A DNA stretch of 8,740 nt from RGIG3528 sp964653855 (GCA_964653855.1 CAZZFV010000063.1:1-8740), one strand, 5' to 3'; counted from the stretch's first letter, positions 1 through 6,626 are shown. Notes: generated by a model not told the origin, from the sequence alone. Translations and numbers: made by a program.

Positions 1-132
1 GACGGAGTGACTCTTATAGAGTGGTCCGAAAAAATAGAAGAATTGATTCCTGCGGGCGCGATTTACGTCACAATTAAAAAGAACCTTGAAAAAGGCTTTG
101 ATTACAGAGATATCGAAATAAAGAAGGCATAA
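1..132 (+). CDS. tsaE: TsaE, tRNA t6A ATPase subunit (3' end only)
   Basis: Only the last 43 codons are present; the gene enters from the left edge in frame 1 and stops at TAA 130-132. The visible residues begin with GVTLIEWSEKIEELIP, which matches the conserved C-terminal 'G-x-x-x-I-E-W' block of TsaE (YjeE family). The Walker A and B motifs lie outside the window. In the family, TsaE is a small P-loop ATPase that works with TsaB and TsaD in adding the threonylcarbamoyl group to A37 of ANN-decoding tRNAs. The identification is strengthened by tsaB starting four bases after the stop codon, the usual Firmicute order. The fragment is short, so the call leans on the IEW block and on context. Confidence 0.85.
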   Translation, partial: DGVTLIEWSEKIEELIPAGAIYVTIKKNLEKGFDYRDIEIKKA

Positions 133-136
133 CAAA

Positions 137-838
137 ATGACAAACATACTTGCAATCGAATCGTCGGGGCTTGTGGCTTCGGTGGCATATGTAAACGAGG
201 AAAAAATGATTGCCGAGTTTACACTCAATTTAAAGCTTACACATTCGGAAACGCTTCTTCCTCTTATAGATGAACTTGTAAAGCGCACGGGAATCGATTT
301 GAAAGAGATAAGTGCCATAGCCGTATCAAACGGACCGGGAAGTTTTACCGGACTCAGGATCGGTGCGGCAACCGCAAAAGGACTCGGATTTGCCTTAAAT
401 TGCCCGATTGTTCCCGTTCCCACAACGGAAACGATTGCATCAAACATTTTCGGCTTTGACGGAAATATAGTGCCGCTCATGGACGCACGCAGAAACCAGG
501 TATATACGGGAGTCTACAGGAATTCGGGAGACGGATTTGAAACAATTTACGGTCAAATGGCGGTGCCTATCGGTGATATTATCGATATCGTAAACAGGCA
601 AAACGAACGCGTAATTTTTCTCGGCGACGGAGTGAGTGTGTTTAAAGACACATTGGAAAAAGATGTGAAGGTTTCGCATCAATATGCACCCGTAAATAAC
701 AACGTACAGCGTGCGGGAAGTCTTGCCGTGCGTGCGCTTGCTCTTTTTAAAGAGGGAAAGTGGGTTAAGGCTGACGACCTCACGCCCGAATATTTAAGAT
801 TATCACAGGCGGAAAGAGAACGAAATGAAAATTCGTGA
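137..838 (+). CDS. tsaB: TsaB, t6A threonylcarbamoyltransferase complex dimerisation subunit
   Basis: A 233-residue protein of the ASKHA fold, about the usual TsaB length. The N-terminal strand ILAIESS (residues 4-10) and the GPGSFTGLRIG block (66-76) are the hallmark TsaB motifs; MDARRNQVY (115-123) is a third conserved block. It lacks the metal-binding HxxxH motif found in its paralogue TsaD, as expected for the non-catalytic partner. Known role: TsaB binds TsaD, and with TsaE and TsaC/TsaC2 makes t6A37 on tRNA in the cytoplasm. The ATG follows an AAGAAGG stretch (121-127) that can act as ribosome binding site inside the end of tsaE. Its 3' end overlaps rimI by 14 bases, implying translational coupling. 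Its partner tsaD is in the same operon, two genes beyond rimI. Confidence 0.96.
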   Translation: MTNILAIESSGLVASVAYVNEEKMIAEFTLNLKLTHSETLLPLIDELVKRTGIDLKEISAIAVSNGPGSFTGLRIGAATAKGLGFALNCPIVPVPTTETIASNIFGFDGNIVPLMDARRNQVYTGVYRNSGDGFETIYGQMAVPIGDIIDIVNRQNERVIFLGDGVSVFKDTLEKDVKVSHQYAPVNNNVQRAGSLAVRALALFKEGKWVKADDLTPEYLRLSQAERERNENS

Positions 839-1280
839 CATGACGGAGAAAGATTTGAGGGAAGTGTCGAAAATCGAATCGGAAAGCTTTTCGGACGCAT
901 GGTCGGAAGATGCTTTTAAAGAATCTCTTTTAAACGAAAATTGTCATATGTATGTTGCCGCATCGGATGCGGACGACGAAATTTTTGGATATGTTTCCGT
1001 CTATTTTGCGGACGACGAGGGAGAAATCGAAAATGTTTGCGTAAAGGAATCCGTGCGAAACCGTGGGATAGGTTTTTCTATGATGTCAAAAATGATTTCA
1101 AAGGAAAATGCGTACGGAATCACAAAATTCTTTCTCGAAGTGAGAAAAAGCAACGAAGCCGCAAAGGCACTTTACAAAAAGCTCGGATTTACCGAAATAG
1201 GAATCAGAAAAGGTTTTTATGAAAATCCGAGGGAAGACGCCTCTGTAATGAAACTTTTAATGAACAGCGGAGTACAATAA
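825..1280 (+). CDS. rimI: RimI-like GNAT N-acetyltransferase
   Basis: A 151-residue single-domain GNAT protein, the normal size for RimI. The acetyl-CoA pyrophosphate loop is visible as VRNRGIG (77-83). The LEVRKSNEAAKALYKKLGF segment (104-122) carries a glutamate (E105) and tyrosine (Y117) at the positions of the catalytic pair described for RimI. The closing FYENPREDASVM block (131-142) is also typical, with F in place of the usual first Y. Known RimI acetylates the N-terminal alanine of ribosomal protein S18. In many bacteria the gene sits beside tsaB, as here, where it overlaps tsaB by 14 bases. Its last base is shared with the ATG of the RNase Z gene (TAATG). A different peptide or protein substrate cannot be excluded from sequence alone. 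Confidence 0.9.
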   Translation: MKIRDMTEKDLREVSKIESESFSDAWSEDAFKESLLNENCHMYVAASDADDEIFGYVSVYFADDEGEIENVCVKESVRNRGIGFSMMSKMISKENAYGITKFFLEVRKSNEAAKALYKKLGFTEIGIRKGFYENPREDASVMKLLMNSGVQ

Positions 1281-2203
1281 TGCTTGATATATGTTTACTC
1301 GGAACGGGCGGAATGATGCCTCTTCCGAACAGGTGGCTTACCGCACTTATGCTACGATACAACGGTAAGGGGATTTTGATTGACTGCGGAGAGGGCACAC
1401 AGGTCGCGATGCGTGAGGCGGGATGCAGCTTCCATGATGTTGACATCATGCTCTTTACGCATTTTCACGGGGATCACATAAGCGGACTTCCGGGATTCTT
1501 ACTGTCGATGGGAAACGCTGACAGGACCGAGCCCGTTGTTATGATAGGACCGCCGGGACTTACACGTGTTGTAAAGGCACTCAGAATCATAGCGCCCGAG
1601 CTTCCGTTTGAAATAAAGCTTATCGAAATCGCGGAAAACACGGAAACTTTCGAGTTTTTCGGATATACGATAAATGCTTTCAAGGTTAATCATAATGTAA
1701 CATGCTACGGATATTCGATTGAAATAAAGAGAAAAGGAAGGTTTGATGCGGAAAAAGCAAAGAGCCTTGATATACCTTTAAAATTTTGGAACCCTTTGCA
1801 AAAAGGAAATGTAATGGAATATGAGGGCAAAGTGTTTACGCCCGATATGGTGATGGGACCCGACAGAAAGGGTCTAAAGGTTACATATTGCACGGATACG
1901 CGCCCGACTGCGGATATAGTGACAAATGCAGCGGCTTCCGATTTGTTCATATGTGAAGGAATGTACGGAGAACCCGAAAAGAAAGAGGATGCCGTAAAGA
2001 AAAAGCATATGACTTTTTTGGAGGCAGCGGAAATCGCGAGAGACGCGGGCGTCACAGAAATGTGGCTCACACATTACAGTCCGTCCATGACCCGACCGAA
2101 AGAGTATTTGGGACTTGCAAAAAAGATATTTGAAAACACGGTTTGTGCACATGACGGCCAAAGCAAAGTATTAAAATTTGAAGATGCGGAGGAAGAAGCT
2201 TGA
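1280..2203 (+). CDS. rnz: Ribonuclease Z (tRNA 3' endonuclease, metallo-beta-lactamase fold)
   Basis: A 307-residue protein matching the usual short-form RNase Z. The core zinc motif HFHGDH is at 61-66. Further expected ligands are H138 (KVNHNV), D206 (YCTDTRP) and H265 (LTHYSP), and the LIDCGEGTQ strand is at 33-41. The exosite region that holds tRNA is present (about 152-200), but its tip reads KFWNPLQKG instead of the glycine-proline form of the Bacillus enzyme. Known role: cutting precursor tRNAs just after the discriminator base when CCA is not encoded. Both tRNA-Ser genes downstream lack CCA, which fits. GGAG at 1269-1272 lies seven bases before the ATG, and the start overlaps the rimI stop by one base. 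Some annotators call this clade only 'MBL fold metallo-hydrolase'. Confidence 0.93.
   Translation: MLDICLLGTGGMMPLPNRWLTALMLRYNGKGILIDCGEGTQVAMREAGCSFHDVDIMLFTHFHGDHISGLPGFLLSMGNADRTEPVVMIGPPGLTRVVKALRIIAPELPFEIKLIEIAENTETFEFFGYTINAFKVNHNVTCYGYSIEIKRKGRFDAEKAKSLDIPLKFWNPLQKGNVMEYEGKVFTPDMVMGPDRKGLKVTYCTDTRPTADIVTNAAASDLFICEGMYGEPEKKEDAVKKKHMTFLEAAEIARDAGVTEMWLTHYSPSMTRPKEYLGLAKKIFENTVCAHDGQSKVLKFEDAEEEA
2188..2192 (+). promoter_or_regulatory. Shine-Dalgarno GGAGG fixing a TTG start
   Basis: GGAGG sits seven bases before TTG 2200-2202, at optimal spacing and inside the last codons of the RNase Z gene. This supports the rare TTG codon as a genuine start; it overlaps the upstream TGA stop as TTGA. 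Confidence 0.8.
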
Positions 2204-2787
2204 AAAAGTATGTCGGAACGATAATCGGCGGTGTTGTGATTACGGCAATAGTTGTTTGGATTGTTTTTTATACGGTTAACAATAAAAGAAACAATTCTGT
2301 TTTTTCAACCGCAAAGACCACAAATACCGAGGCTGAAGCAATAATAGACAAGGATCTCACAAGATTTTATCCGTCAAGCGTCAAAGAGGTCGTAAAGCTC
2401 TATCAAAGGATAAACGTGTGTCTTATGTCAAAAACGTACACCGAAGACGAGTTTTACAAGATAGTCGATCAATTGAGAATGCTTTTTGACGATGAGCTTC
2501 TCGCGATCAATCCGCTTGACACGTATACGACAAATCTTTATGACGAAATTTTGGCATTTAAGAGTGAAAAAAAGACGATGTCACTAACCAATATTCAGCT
2601 TGACAGTCAGGTACGGTATTATACTAAAAACGGTTCCGATTATGCCACGATTGTCGGTCTTTTTGTCGTGAAAAACAAAAAGAATATCGAAAAAACATAC
2701 GAAAAATTTGTTTTAAGAGAAGATTCCGACGGGAATTGGAAGATACTGGGATGGGAAAAGTGTGATCCCGTTGAATTCGCCGATTAA
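2200..2787 (+). CDS. Membrane-anchored protein of unknown function
   Basis: A 195-residue protein I do not recognise with certainty; it resembles small Lachnospiraceae proteins that I believe are filed as DUF6715, though I could not check this. Residues 4-26 form one hydrophobic helix after the MKK start, consistent with a signal anchor and the remainder outside the membrane. The soluble part begins with a polar stretch (about 27-50), then helical segments (51-125). It ends in a beta-rich part containing YEKFVLREDSDGNWKILGWE (167-186). That last block looks like the terminal strands of NTF2-like or lipocalin-like folds, which is only an inference from pattern. It starts at TTG with a well-spaced GGAGG and overlaps the RNase Z stop, so it should be co-translated with that enzyme. 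No catalytic motif is visible. Confidence 0.85.
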   Translation: MKKYVGTIIGGVVITAIVVWIVFYTVNNKRNNSVFSTAKTTNTEAEAIIDKDLTRFYPSSVKEVVKLYQRINVCLMSKTYTEDEFYKIVDQLRMLFDDELLAINPLDTYTTNLYDEILAFKSEKKTMSLTNIQLDSQVRYYTKNGSDYATIVGLFVVKNKKNIEKTYEKFVLREDSDGNWKILGWEKCDPVEFAD

Positions 2788-2863
2788 TCGCAATATACGG
2801 AGACTGTCGAAAAGCAGCAATATGCTGTGACAGGTGATTATTTTTTACGGTCGATGAATCAAA

Positions 2864-2871
2864 GAAGGAAG
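2864..2871 (+). promoter_or_regulatory. Shine-Dalgarno choosing the tsaD start
   Basis: GAAGGAAG lies just before ATG 2875, with GGA five bases from the start codon. The longer in-frame alternatives, GTG 2827 and ATG 2854, have no comparable site and would add a polar N-terminal tail absent from the family. Confidence 0.75.
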
Positions 2872-2874
2872 AAA

Positions 2875-3897
2875 ATGAAAGACATAAAAATACTTGCAAT
2901 TGAATCGTCATGCGACGAAACCGCCGCGGCGGTTGTAAAAAACGGGCGTGAGGCGCTTTCGAACGTCATATATTCTCAAATCGATTTGCATACTTTGTAC
3001 GGCGGTGTTGTGCCTGAAATCGCGTCGAGAAAACATATCGAAAAAATCAATATCGTTACGGAACAGGCACTTAAAGACGCGGGGATGACACTCGGTGAAC
3101 TTGACGCAATTGCGGTGACTTACGGACCGGGACTTGTGGGACCCTTACTTGTCGGTGTGTCATTTGCAAAGGCATGCGCTTATGCTTCTCATCTCCCTCT
3201 TGTCGGAGTGCATCACATAGAAGGCCATATTTCGGCAAATTTCCTGGAACACCCGGACTTAAAGCCGCCTTTTTTGTGCCTTATAGTGTCTGGCGGTCAT
3301 ACACATCTCGTTATAGTAAAAGACTACGGTGAATATGAAATACTCGGCCGTACCCAGGATGATGCATGCGGAGAGGCTTATGACAAGGTTGCGCGCGCGA
3401 TAGGGCTCGGATACCCCGGGGGACCGAAGATCGACAAAATCGCAAAAACGGGAAATCCCGAAGCAATTATGTTTCCGAGGGCAAAGGTTGGCGACGCACC
3501 CTATGATTTTAGTTTTTCGGGGTTAAAATCCGCCGTTTTGAATTATTTGAACCGGGCTCTAATGACAAACGAAACGATTAATCCCGCGGACGTTGCCGCA
3601 AGCTTTCAGGCGGCAGCAGTCGAGATGCTTACGGAAAGAACAATGCATGCCGCAAAGGAATACGGATTTAAGACGATCGCGATGGCGGGCGGAGTTGCGT
3701 CAAATTCGGCATTACGGGCACAAATGAGTGCAGAGTGCGAGAAGAGAGGTTATACCATGATTTATCCTTCTCCGATTTTTTGCACGGACAATGCCGCAAT
3801 GATCGGAGCGGCCGCATATTATGAATTTATCAAAGGAAATATTTCGGGAACGGATTTGAATGCGATCCCGAATTTGAAGCTCGGAGAAAAAGGATGA
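2875..3897 (+). CDS. tsaD: TsaD, tRNA N6-threonylcarbamoyladenosine transferase
   Basis: With the ATG at 2875 the protein has 340 residues, the usual TsaD length. Its N-terminus, MKDIKILAIESSCDET, is the family signature. The metal ligands H114 and H118 (HIEGH) and D305 (CTDNAAM) are all present, as are SGGHTH (139-144) and the AGGVASNSALR loop (271-281). Known role: transfer of the threonylcarbamoyl group from threonylcarbamoyl-AMP to A37 of ANN-decoding tRNAs, in complex with TsaB. Frame and distance place it in the tsaE-tsaB operon, but an 87-base gap follows the membrane-protein gene. That gap has only a small inverted repeat (CAGCA 2815-2819 with TGCTG 2823-2827), no T-tract, and no convincing promoter. 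The stop overlaps the ispD ATG by four bases (ATGA). Confidence 0.97.
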   Translation: MKDIKILAIESSCDETAAAVVKNGREALSNVIYSQIDLHTLYGGVVPEIASRKHIEKINIVTEQALKDAGMTLGELDAIAVTYGPGLVGPLLVGVSFAKACAYASHLPLVGVHHIEGHISANFLEHPDLKPPFLCLIVSGGHTHLVIVKDYGEYEILGRTQDDACGEAYDKVARAIGLGYPGGPKIDKIAKTGNPEAIMFPRAKVGDAPYDFSFSGLKSAVLNYLNRALMTNETINPADVAASFQAAAVEMLTERTMHAAKEYGFKTIAMAGGVASNSALRAQMSAECEKRGYTMIYPSPIFCTDNAAMIGAAAYYEFIKGNISGTDLNAIPNLKLGEKG

Positions 3898-4589
3898 TTT
3901 CGGCAATTGTGCTTTCCTCGGGGAAAGGAAGAAGATTCGGCGGGGATATCCCGAAACAATATACGGTAATTTGCGGTAAACCGGTTGTTGTGTGGTCGCT
4001 TGAAGCGTTCCAGAGAAGCGTCGTTGACAAAATAATTCTTGTTTGCGATGCGAATGATATCGAATTTTGCACGAACGATATAATAAAAAAATACAATATC
4101 ACAAAGTGTACGGATATTGTTGCGGGCGGAAAAGAAAGATACAATTCCGTCTATGCTGGACTTCTTGCGGCAAAAAATTCCGATTATGTATTGATACACG
4201 ACGGAGCACGTCCTTTGATTGATACAGAAACAATTAATTGTGCGTCCGATTATGTGCAAACAAAAGGCTCATGTGTTGTGGGAGTACCGTCAAGCGATAC
4301 GGTTCAGGTTACGGACGAAGGGGGGAATATTACTTTTACGCCCCTGAGAGCAAACACATGGATTGCGGAAACTCCGCAATGCTTTAAAACGAGTCTTGCG
4401 CTTAAAAGCTACGAAAAGGCGATTCACGCAAACGACACAAGCATTACCGACGACGCGATGGTTGTTTTAAAGTACGGTAACGGGAAAGTTGCGATGCTTC
4501 CGGGCAAAAAGGAAAACATAAAACTTACGACCGCATCGGACCTCAAAATTATGGAATTTTATTTGAACGAAAGAGCGAAAATGCCTTAA
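3894..4589 (+). CDS. ispD: IspD, 2-C-methyl-D-erythritol 4-phosphate cytidylyltransferase
   Basis: A 231-residue nucleotidyltransferase of IspD size. Visible motifs are SGKGRRFGGDIPKQY (9-23), with R14 and K21 at the spacing of the catalytic Arg/Lys pair, then IHDGARP (101-107), AETPQCF (158-164), TDDA (185-188) and NIKLTT (208-213). Known reaction: MEP plus CTP gives CDP-methylerythritol and pyrophosphate, the third step of the MEP isoprenoid route. The ATG overlaps the tsaD stop as ATGA, with GGAG (3883-3886) seven bases upstream. The related TarI makes CDP-ribitol and has similar motifs. No tarJ or teichoic acid gene is nearby, so IspD is preferred, but the two are not fully separable here. 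It closes the operon, and its last codons lie inside the terminator stem. Confidence 0.87.
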   Translation: MISAIVLSSGKGRRFGGDIPKQYTVICGKPVVVWSLEAFQRSVVDKIILVCDANDIEFCTNDIIKKYNITKCTDIVAGGKERYNSVYAGLLAAKNSDYVLIHDGARPLIDTETINCASDYVQTKGSCVVGVPSSDTVQVTDEGGNITFTPLRANTWIAETPQCFKTSLALKSYEKAIHANDTSITDDAMVVLKYGNGKVAMLPGKKENIKLTTASDLKIMEFYLNERAKMP

Positions 4590-4613
4590 AACAAGGCTTT
4601 TTACGCTCTTTTT
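4570..4613 (+). terminator. Rho-independent terminator overlapping the ispD stop codon
   Basis: Bases 4570-4587 pair with 4593-4611: an outer AAAGAGCG/CGCTCTTT, an A/T-rich middle with a mismatch and a bulge, and an inner GCCTT/AAGGC, closing on a five-base loop. The arm is followed by a short T-run. The left arm covers the last six ispD codons, so terminating ribosomes would mask it. Confidence 0.85.
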
Positions 4614-4630
4614 AAAAGATAAAAATCTTC

Positions 4631-4659
4631 TTGACTTTGATTTGCCTCTGTGGTAAGAT
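4631..4659 (+). promoter_or_regulatory. Sigma-A-type promoter for the tRNA-Ser genes
   Basis: TTGACT (4631-4636) and TAAGAT (4654-4659) are separated by 17 bases, with a TG just before the -10 box (4651-4652). Transcription would start near 4666, leaving a leader of about 20 bases before the first tRNA. Confidence 0.88.
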
Positions 4660-4685
4660 TCACAAGTACGTTTTGAGGACGTAAT

Positions 4686-4771
4686 GGAGAGCTACCGAAG
4701 CGGCCATAACGGGGCGGTCTTGAAAACCGTTAGGGCGAAAGCCCACAGGGGTTCGAATCCCTTGCTCTCCG
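4686..4771 (+). tRNA. tRNA-Ser (anticodon UGA)
   Basis: The acceptor arm GGAGAGC (4686-4692) pairs with GCTCTCC (4764-4770), and the discriminator base is G4771. The anticodon loop CTTGAAA (4719-4725) carries TGA at 4721-4723. The T-loop TTCGAAT is at 4752-4758, on an AGGGG/CCCTT stem. The long variable arm (GGGCGAAAGCCC) makes it class II, as required for serine. CCA is not encoded: TTT follows the discriminator. The A36 anticodon means this tRNA is not a t6A substrate. Confidence 0.96.
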
Positions 4772-4773
4772 TT

Positions 4774-4798
4774 TCCGGATTTTTGTCCGGGATTTTTT
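4774..4798 (+). terminator. Terminator-like hairpin between the two tRNA genes
   Basis: CCGGA (4775-4779) pairs with TCCGG (4786-4790) around a six-base loop, extended by weaker outer pairs, and is followed by six T residues (4793-4798). It starts two bases after the first tRNA. The stem is short, so read-through to the second tRNA is likely. Confidence 0.6.
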
Positions 4799-4827
4799 AA
4801 ATATTGTTTTTAGCTGTTTAGGCTTTT

Positions 4828-4916
4828 GGAGAAGTACCCAAGAGGCTGAAGGGACACCCCTGGAAAGGGTGCAGGTCGTGAGAAGCGGCGCGAGGGTTCA
4901 AATCCCTCCTTCTCCG
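4828..4916 (+). tRNA. tRNA-Ser (anticodon GGA)
   Basis: The acceptor arm GGAGAAG (4828-4834) pairs with CTTCTCC (4909-4915); the discriminator is G4916. The anticodon stem CACCC/GGGTG closes the loop CTGGAAA (4860-4866), with GGA at 4862-4864. A T-loop TTCAAAT and a long variable arm are present, so this is class II tRNA-Ser. CCA is not encoded. Its D-arm and variable arm differ from the first tRNA, so it is a distinct isoacceptor and not a recent duplicate. No separate promoter fits in the 29 bases after the preceding T-run. Confidence 0.96.
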
Positions 4917-4918
4917 TT

Positions 4919-4954
4919 AAAAAAAGTGCGGTTTTTTAAAACCGCACTTTTTTT
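4919..4954. terminator. Strong bidirectional terminator
   Basis: A perfect inverted repeat: seven A, then GTGCGG and a T-run, mirrored by an A-run, CCGCAC and seven T. It has T-tracts on both strands. It can end the tRNA transcript on the + strand and the HPt/response regulator transcript arriving from the right on the - strand. Confidence 0.92.
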
Positions 4955-5019
4955 GTCTTATCGAAAAATCTTTTTTTTAATTTTAACGATATATGTAATG
5001 ATACACGTAACTCTGCAAA

Positions 5020-5385
5020 TCAAATCTCGGGATTTTCGGAGTATTCCTTTATCATTTTCATTGTTTTGTCATATTCCGCATCGAGATTTTTTATCATTTC
5101 GGATATATCGCATGTGGGGGCGCCGCCACGAAGAGCTTCCGTGAGAACGCTCGAAACATTTGCGAGTCCCGTGAGACCCAAGTTCAAAGACGTACCTTTA
5201 AGAGTATGCACGTTTCTGAAAGCCGTTTCGTAATCATTCTTTGAAATCGAATCGTGAAACTCTGCCCATTGTGTGTCCTTTAACATCATGATCAAAAATT
5301 TGCTTATTGAAGTTTCGCGCATAAGGCGGTTCAAAACTCCGTTATAATCGGCTCCGAGTAAGTCGTAACATTCTTTTAACTTCAT
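5020..5385 (-). CDS. Single-domain HPt (histidine phosphotransfer) protein
   Basis: With the start at 5385 the protein has 121 residues, a typical one-domain HPt size. The motif AFRNVHTLKGTSLNLG (55-70) is the HPt signature, with H60 the expected phosphate-carrying histidine. The rest is predicted mostly helical, as in the four-helix HPt bundle, and no other domain is seen. Known role: cytoplasmic shuttle of phosphate between receiver domains and hybrid kinases. It lies 89 bases downstream of the HD-GYP response regulator on the same strand, with no clear terminator between them, so the two are probably co-transcribed and may share a phosphorelay. That pairing is inferred. A longer reading from 5436 would add 17 residues but has no good ribosome binding site. 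Confidence 0.9.
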   Translation of the reverse strand: MKLKECYDLLGADYNGVLNRLMRETSISKFLIMMLKDTQWAEFHDSISKNDYETAFRNVHTLKGTSLNLGLTGLANVSSVLTEALRGGAPTCDISEMIKNLDAEYDKTMKMIKEYSENPEI

Positions 5386-5389
5386 ATGA

Positions 5390-5395
5390 CCTCCT
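5390..5395 (-). promoter_or_regulatory. Shine-Dalgarno AGGAGG choosing the HPt start
   Basis: On the minus strand AGGAGG is followed by TCAT and then the ATG at 5385. This near-perfect site decides for the inner start over the ATG at 5436. Confidence 0.85.
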
Positions 5396-5474
5396 GATAA
5401 ATATGGGTTTTCGTTAATTTTTTTTAGGTTAAACATTTATCCGTATATATCTATCGGCATTTTTTTATAAATTA

Positions 5475-6554
5475 TTAGACCGCCTTATTGTTTAATAATT
5501 TTGTACATTCAAAAATTGCATCTTTTGCACGTTTAAAACAATCGAGTATTGCCGGTGAAAAAGAACCGCATTCGCCGGATACGATCATCGTGTAAGCGGT
5601 TTCGAGAGGGTATGCGTCTTTATAAACGCGTTTACTGCTGAGTGCGTCAAAAACGTCCACAATCGATACGATTTGGGCGCTTATCGGAATTTCATCACCT
5701 TTAAGTCCGTCGGGATATCCCGATCCGTCATAGCGCTCGTGGTGAGAACGGCAGATTTCGTAGCATGTTTTATAAAAGGGCGTTTCTTCCTGCTTAAAGT
5801 GGTTTAAGATTTCGCAACCGTAGATTGTATGCTTTTTTATTTCTTCGAATTCGTCGTGAGTGAGAGTGCCGGGCTTTGTGAGAATCCGGTCGGGAATCGC
5901 AATTTTACCGAGATCGTGAAGCGCCGATGTGAGAGTGATTATTTCCGCATCTTCTTCGGTGAGACCGTACTCGGGATGATAAATAAGAAGGTAGGTGAGC
6001 ATTATCTTTGTATAATTCTTTACTCTTTGAACGTGTTCGCCCGATTCCAAATCCCTGTATTCGACAACGGAGCTTAAGGCGTTTACAAGAAAATCGTTTT
6101 GCTTTTGCAATTTTTCGTGGCTCTCGATTAAAGCCTCGGAACGCTTCTTAAGCTCTTTTGCCATATTGTTTTTTTCTTTGTAAAGCTCGACTATGTTGTT
6201 TGTACGCTTTAAAACAACACGCCTCGAATAGGGCTTTGAAACGACATCGGACGCTCCGAGCAAATAAGCCTGATCTTCAATGTCTTCCGTATAGTTTGCG
6301 GTGACCAAAATGACGGGCACATGTCTTATGATTCCGGTTCGGTGCATTTCCTTTAAAACATCAAGCCCTGAGGTTTTGGGCATAACAATATCGAGCAAAA
6401 CAACGGAAATCTTTCGACCGTATTCGTTAATGATCGAAAGAGTGTCGTCACCGTTGTCCGCTTCGATAATTTCGTAGCTGTTCTCAAACATCTCACGAAG
6501 CATGTATCTGTTTATTTCGGAATCGTCCGCAATCAATATAATGCCTTTTTGCAT
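5475..6554 (-). CDS. Response regulator with HD-GYP domain (predicted cyclic di-GMP phosphodiesterase)
   Basis: 359 residues in two domains. The receiver (about 4-120) has the acidic pair D10/D11, phosphoacceptor D55 (LLDIVMP), T85 and K107 (SKP), a complete set. A charged helical linker, probably coiled coil, spans about 122-155. The HD-GYP domain (about 156-350) shows GEHVQRV with H174, H213-D214 (ALHDLGK), H242 (KKHT), HHERYDGSGYPDGLKG (271-286) with an intact GYP at 279-281, and VDVFDAL (299-305). All expected metal-binding residues are visible, so it should be active. Known HD-GYP enzymes hydrolyse cyclic di-GMP, mainly to GMP; the substrate here is by analogy. There is no membrane segment, so it should be cytosolic. 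An HPt gene follows, and no sensor kinase lies nearby. Confidence 0.95.
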   Translation of the reverse strand: MQKGIILIADDSEINRYMLREMFENSYEIIEADNGDDTLSIINEYGRKISVVLLDIVMPKTSGLDVLKEMHRTGIIRHVPVILVTANYTEDIEDQAYLLGASDVVSKPYSRRVVLKRTNNIVELYKEKNNMAKELKKRSEALIESHEKLQKQNDFLVNALSSVVEYRDLESGEHVQRVKNYTKIMLTYLLIYHPEYGLTEEDAEIITLTSALHDLGKIAIPDRILTKPGTLTHDEFEEIKKHTIYGCEILNHFKQEETPFYKTCYEICRSHHERYDGSGYPDGLKGDEIPISAQIVSIVDVFDALSSKRVYKDAYPLETAYTMIVSGECGSFSPAILDCFKRAKDAIFECTKLLNNKAV

Positions 6555-6567
6555 ATGGTGGTAACCT

Positions 6568-6584
6568 CTGAAATGTTTTTTCAG
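6568..6584 (-). promoter_or_regulatory. Leader hairpin touching the response regulator ribosome binding site
   Basis: On the minus strand CTGAAA and TTTCAG pair around a five-base loop. The last two bases of the right arm are the first two of AGAGG (6565-6569), the likely ribosome binding site ten bases before the start codon. Folding could therefore limit initiation; this is inference. Confidence 0.4.
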
Positions 6585-6589
6585 AAATG

Positions 6590-6626
6590 TAGCCTTGCAC
6601 CAACAGGGGATATTGATACAAGGCTA
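6590..6626. repeat. Perfect 8-base inverted repeat TAGCCTTG/CAAGGCTA
   Basis: TAGCCTTG (6590-6597) and CAAGGCTA (6619-6626) flank a 21-base spacer. Neither strand has an adjoining T-run, so it is not a normal terminator. It would fall in the 5' leader of the response regulator mRNA if transcription starts near 6674. The right arm resembles the symporter terminator at 8542-8553. Confidence 0.6.

Noticed and set aside
2815..2827. Small inverted repeat CAGCA/TGCTG before tsaD, considered as an internal terminator
   Set aside because: Only five base pairs, and the following T-rich stretch is too far away and interrupted.
137..2950. Near-identical starts of tsaB and tsaD (both encode ILAIESS), considered as a recent duplication
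   Set aside because: TsaB and TsaD are known ancient paralogues of one fold, and similarity is confined to the expected N-terminal motif.
4686..4916. A direct functional link between the t6A operon and the two neighbouring tRNA genes
   Set aside because: t6A is made on tRNAs that read ANN codons. Anticodons UGA and GGA end in A and read UCN codons, so these tRNAs are not expected substrates.
4869..5144. A 91-codon + strand frame starting within tRNA-Ser(GGA)
   Set aside because: It covers a tRNA, a strong terminator and the antisense of the HPt gene; there is no ribosome binding site.
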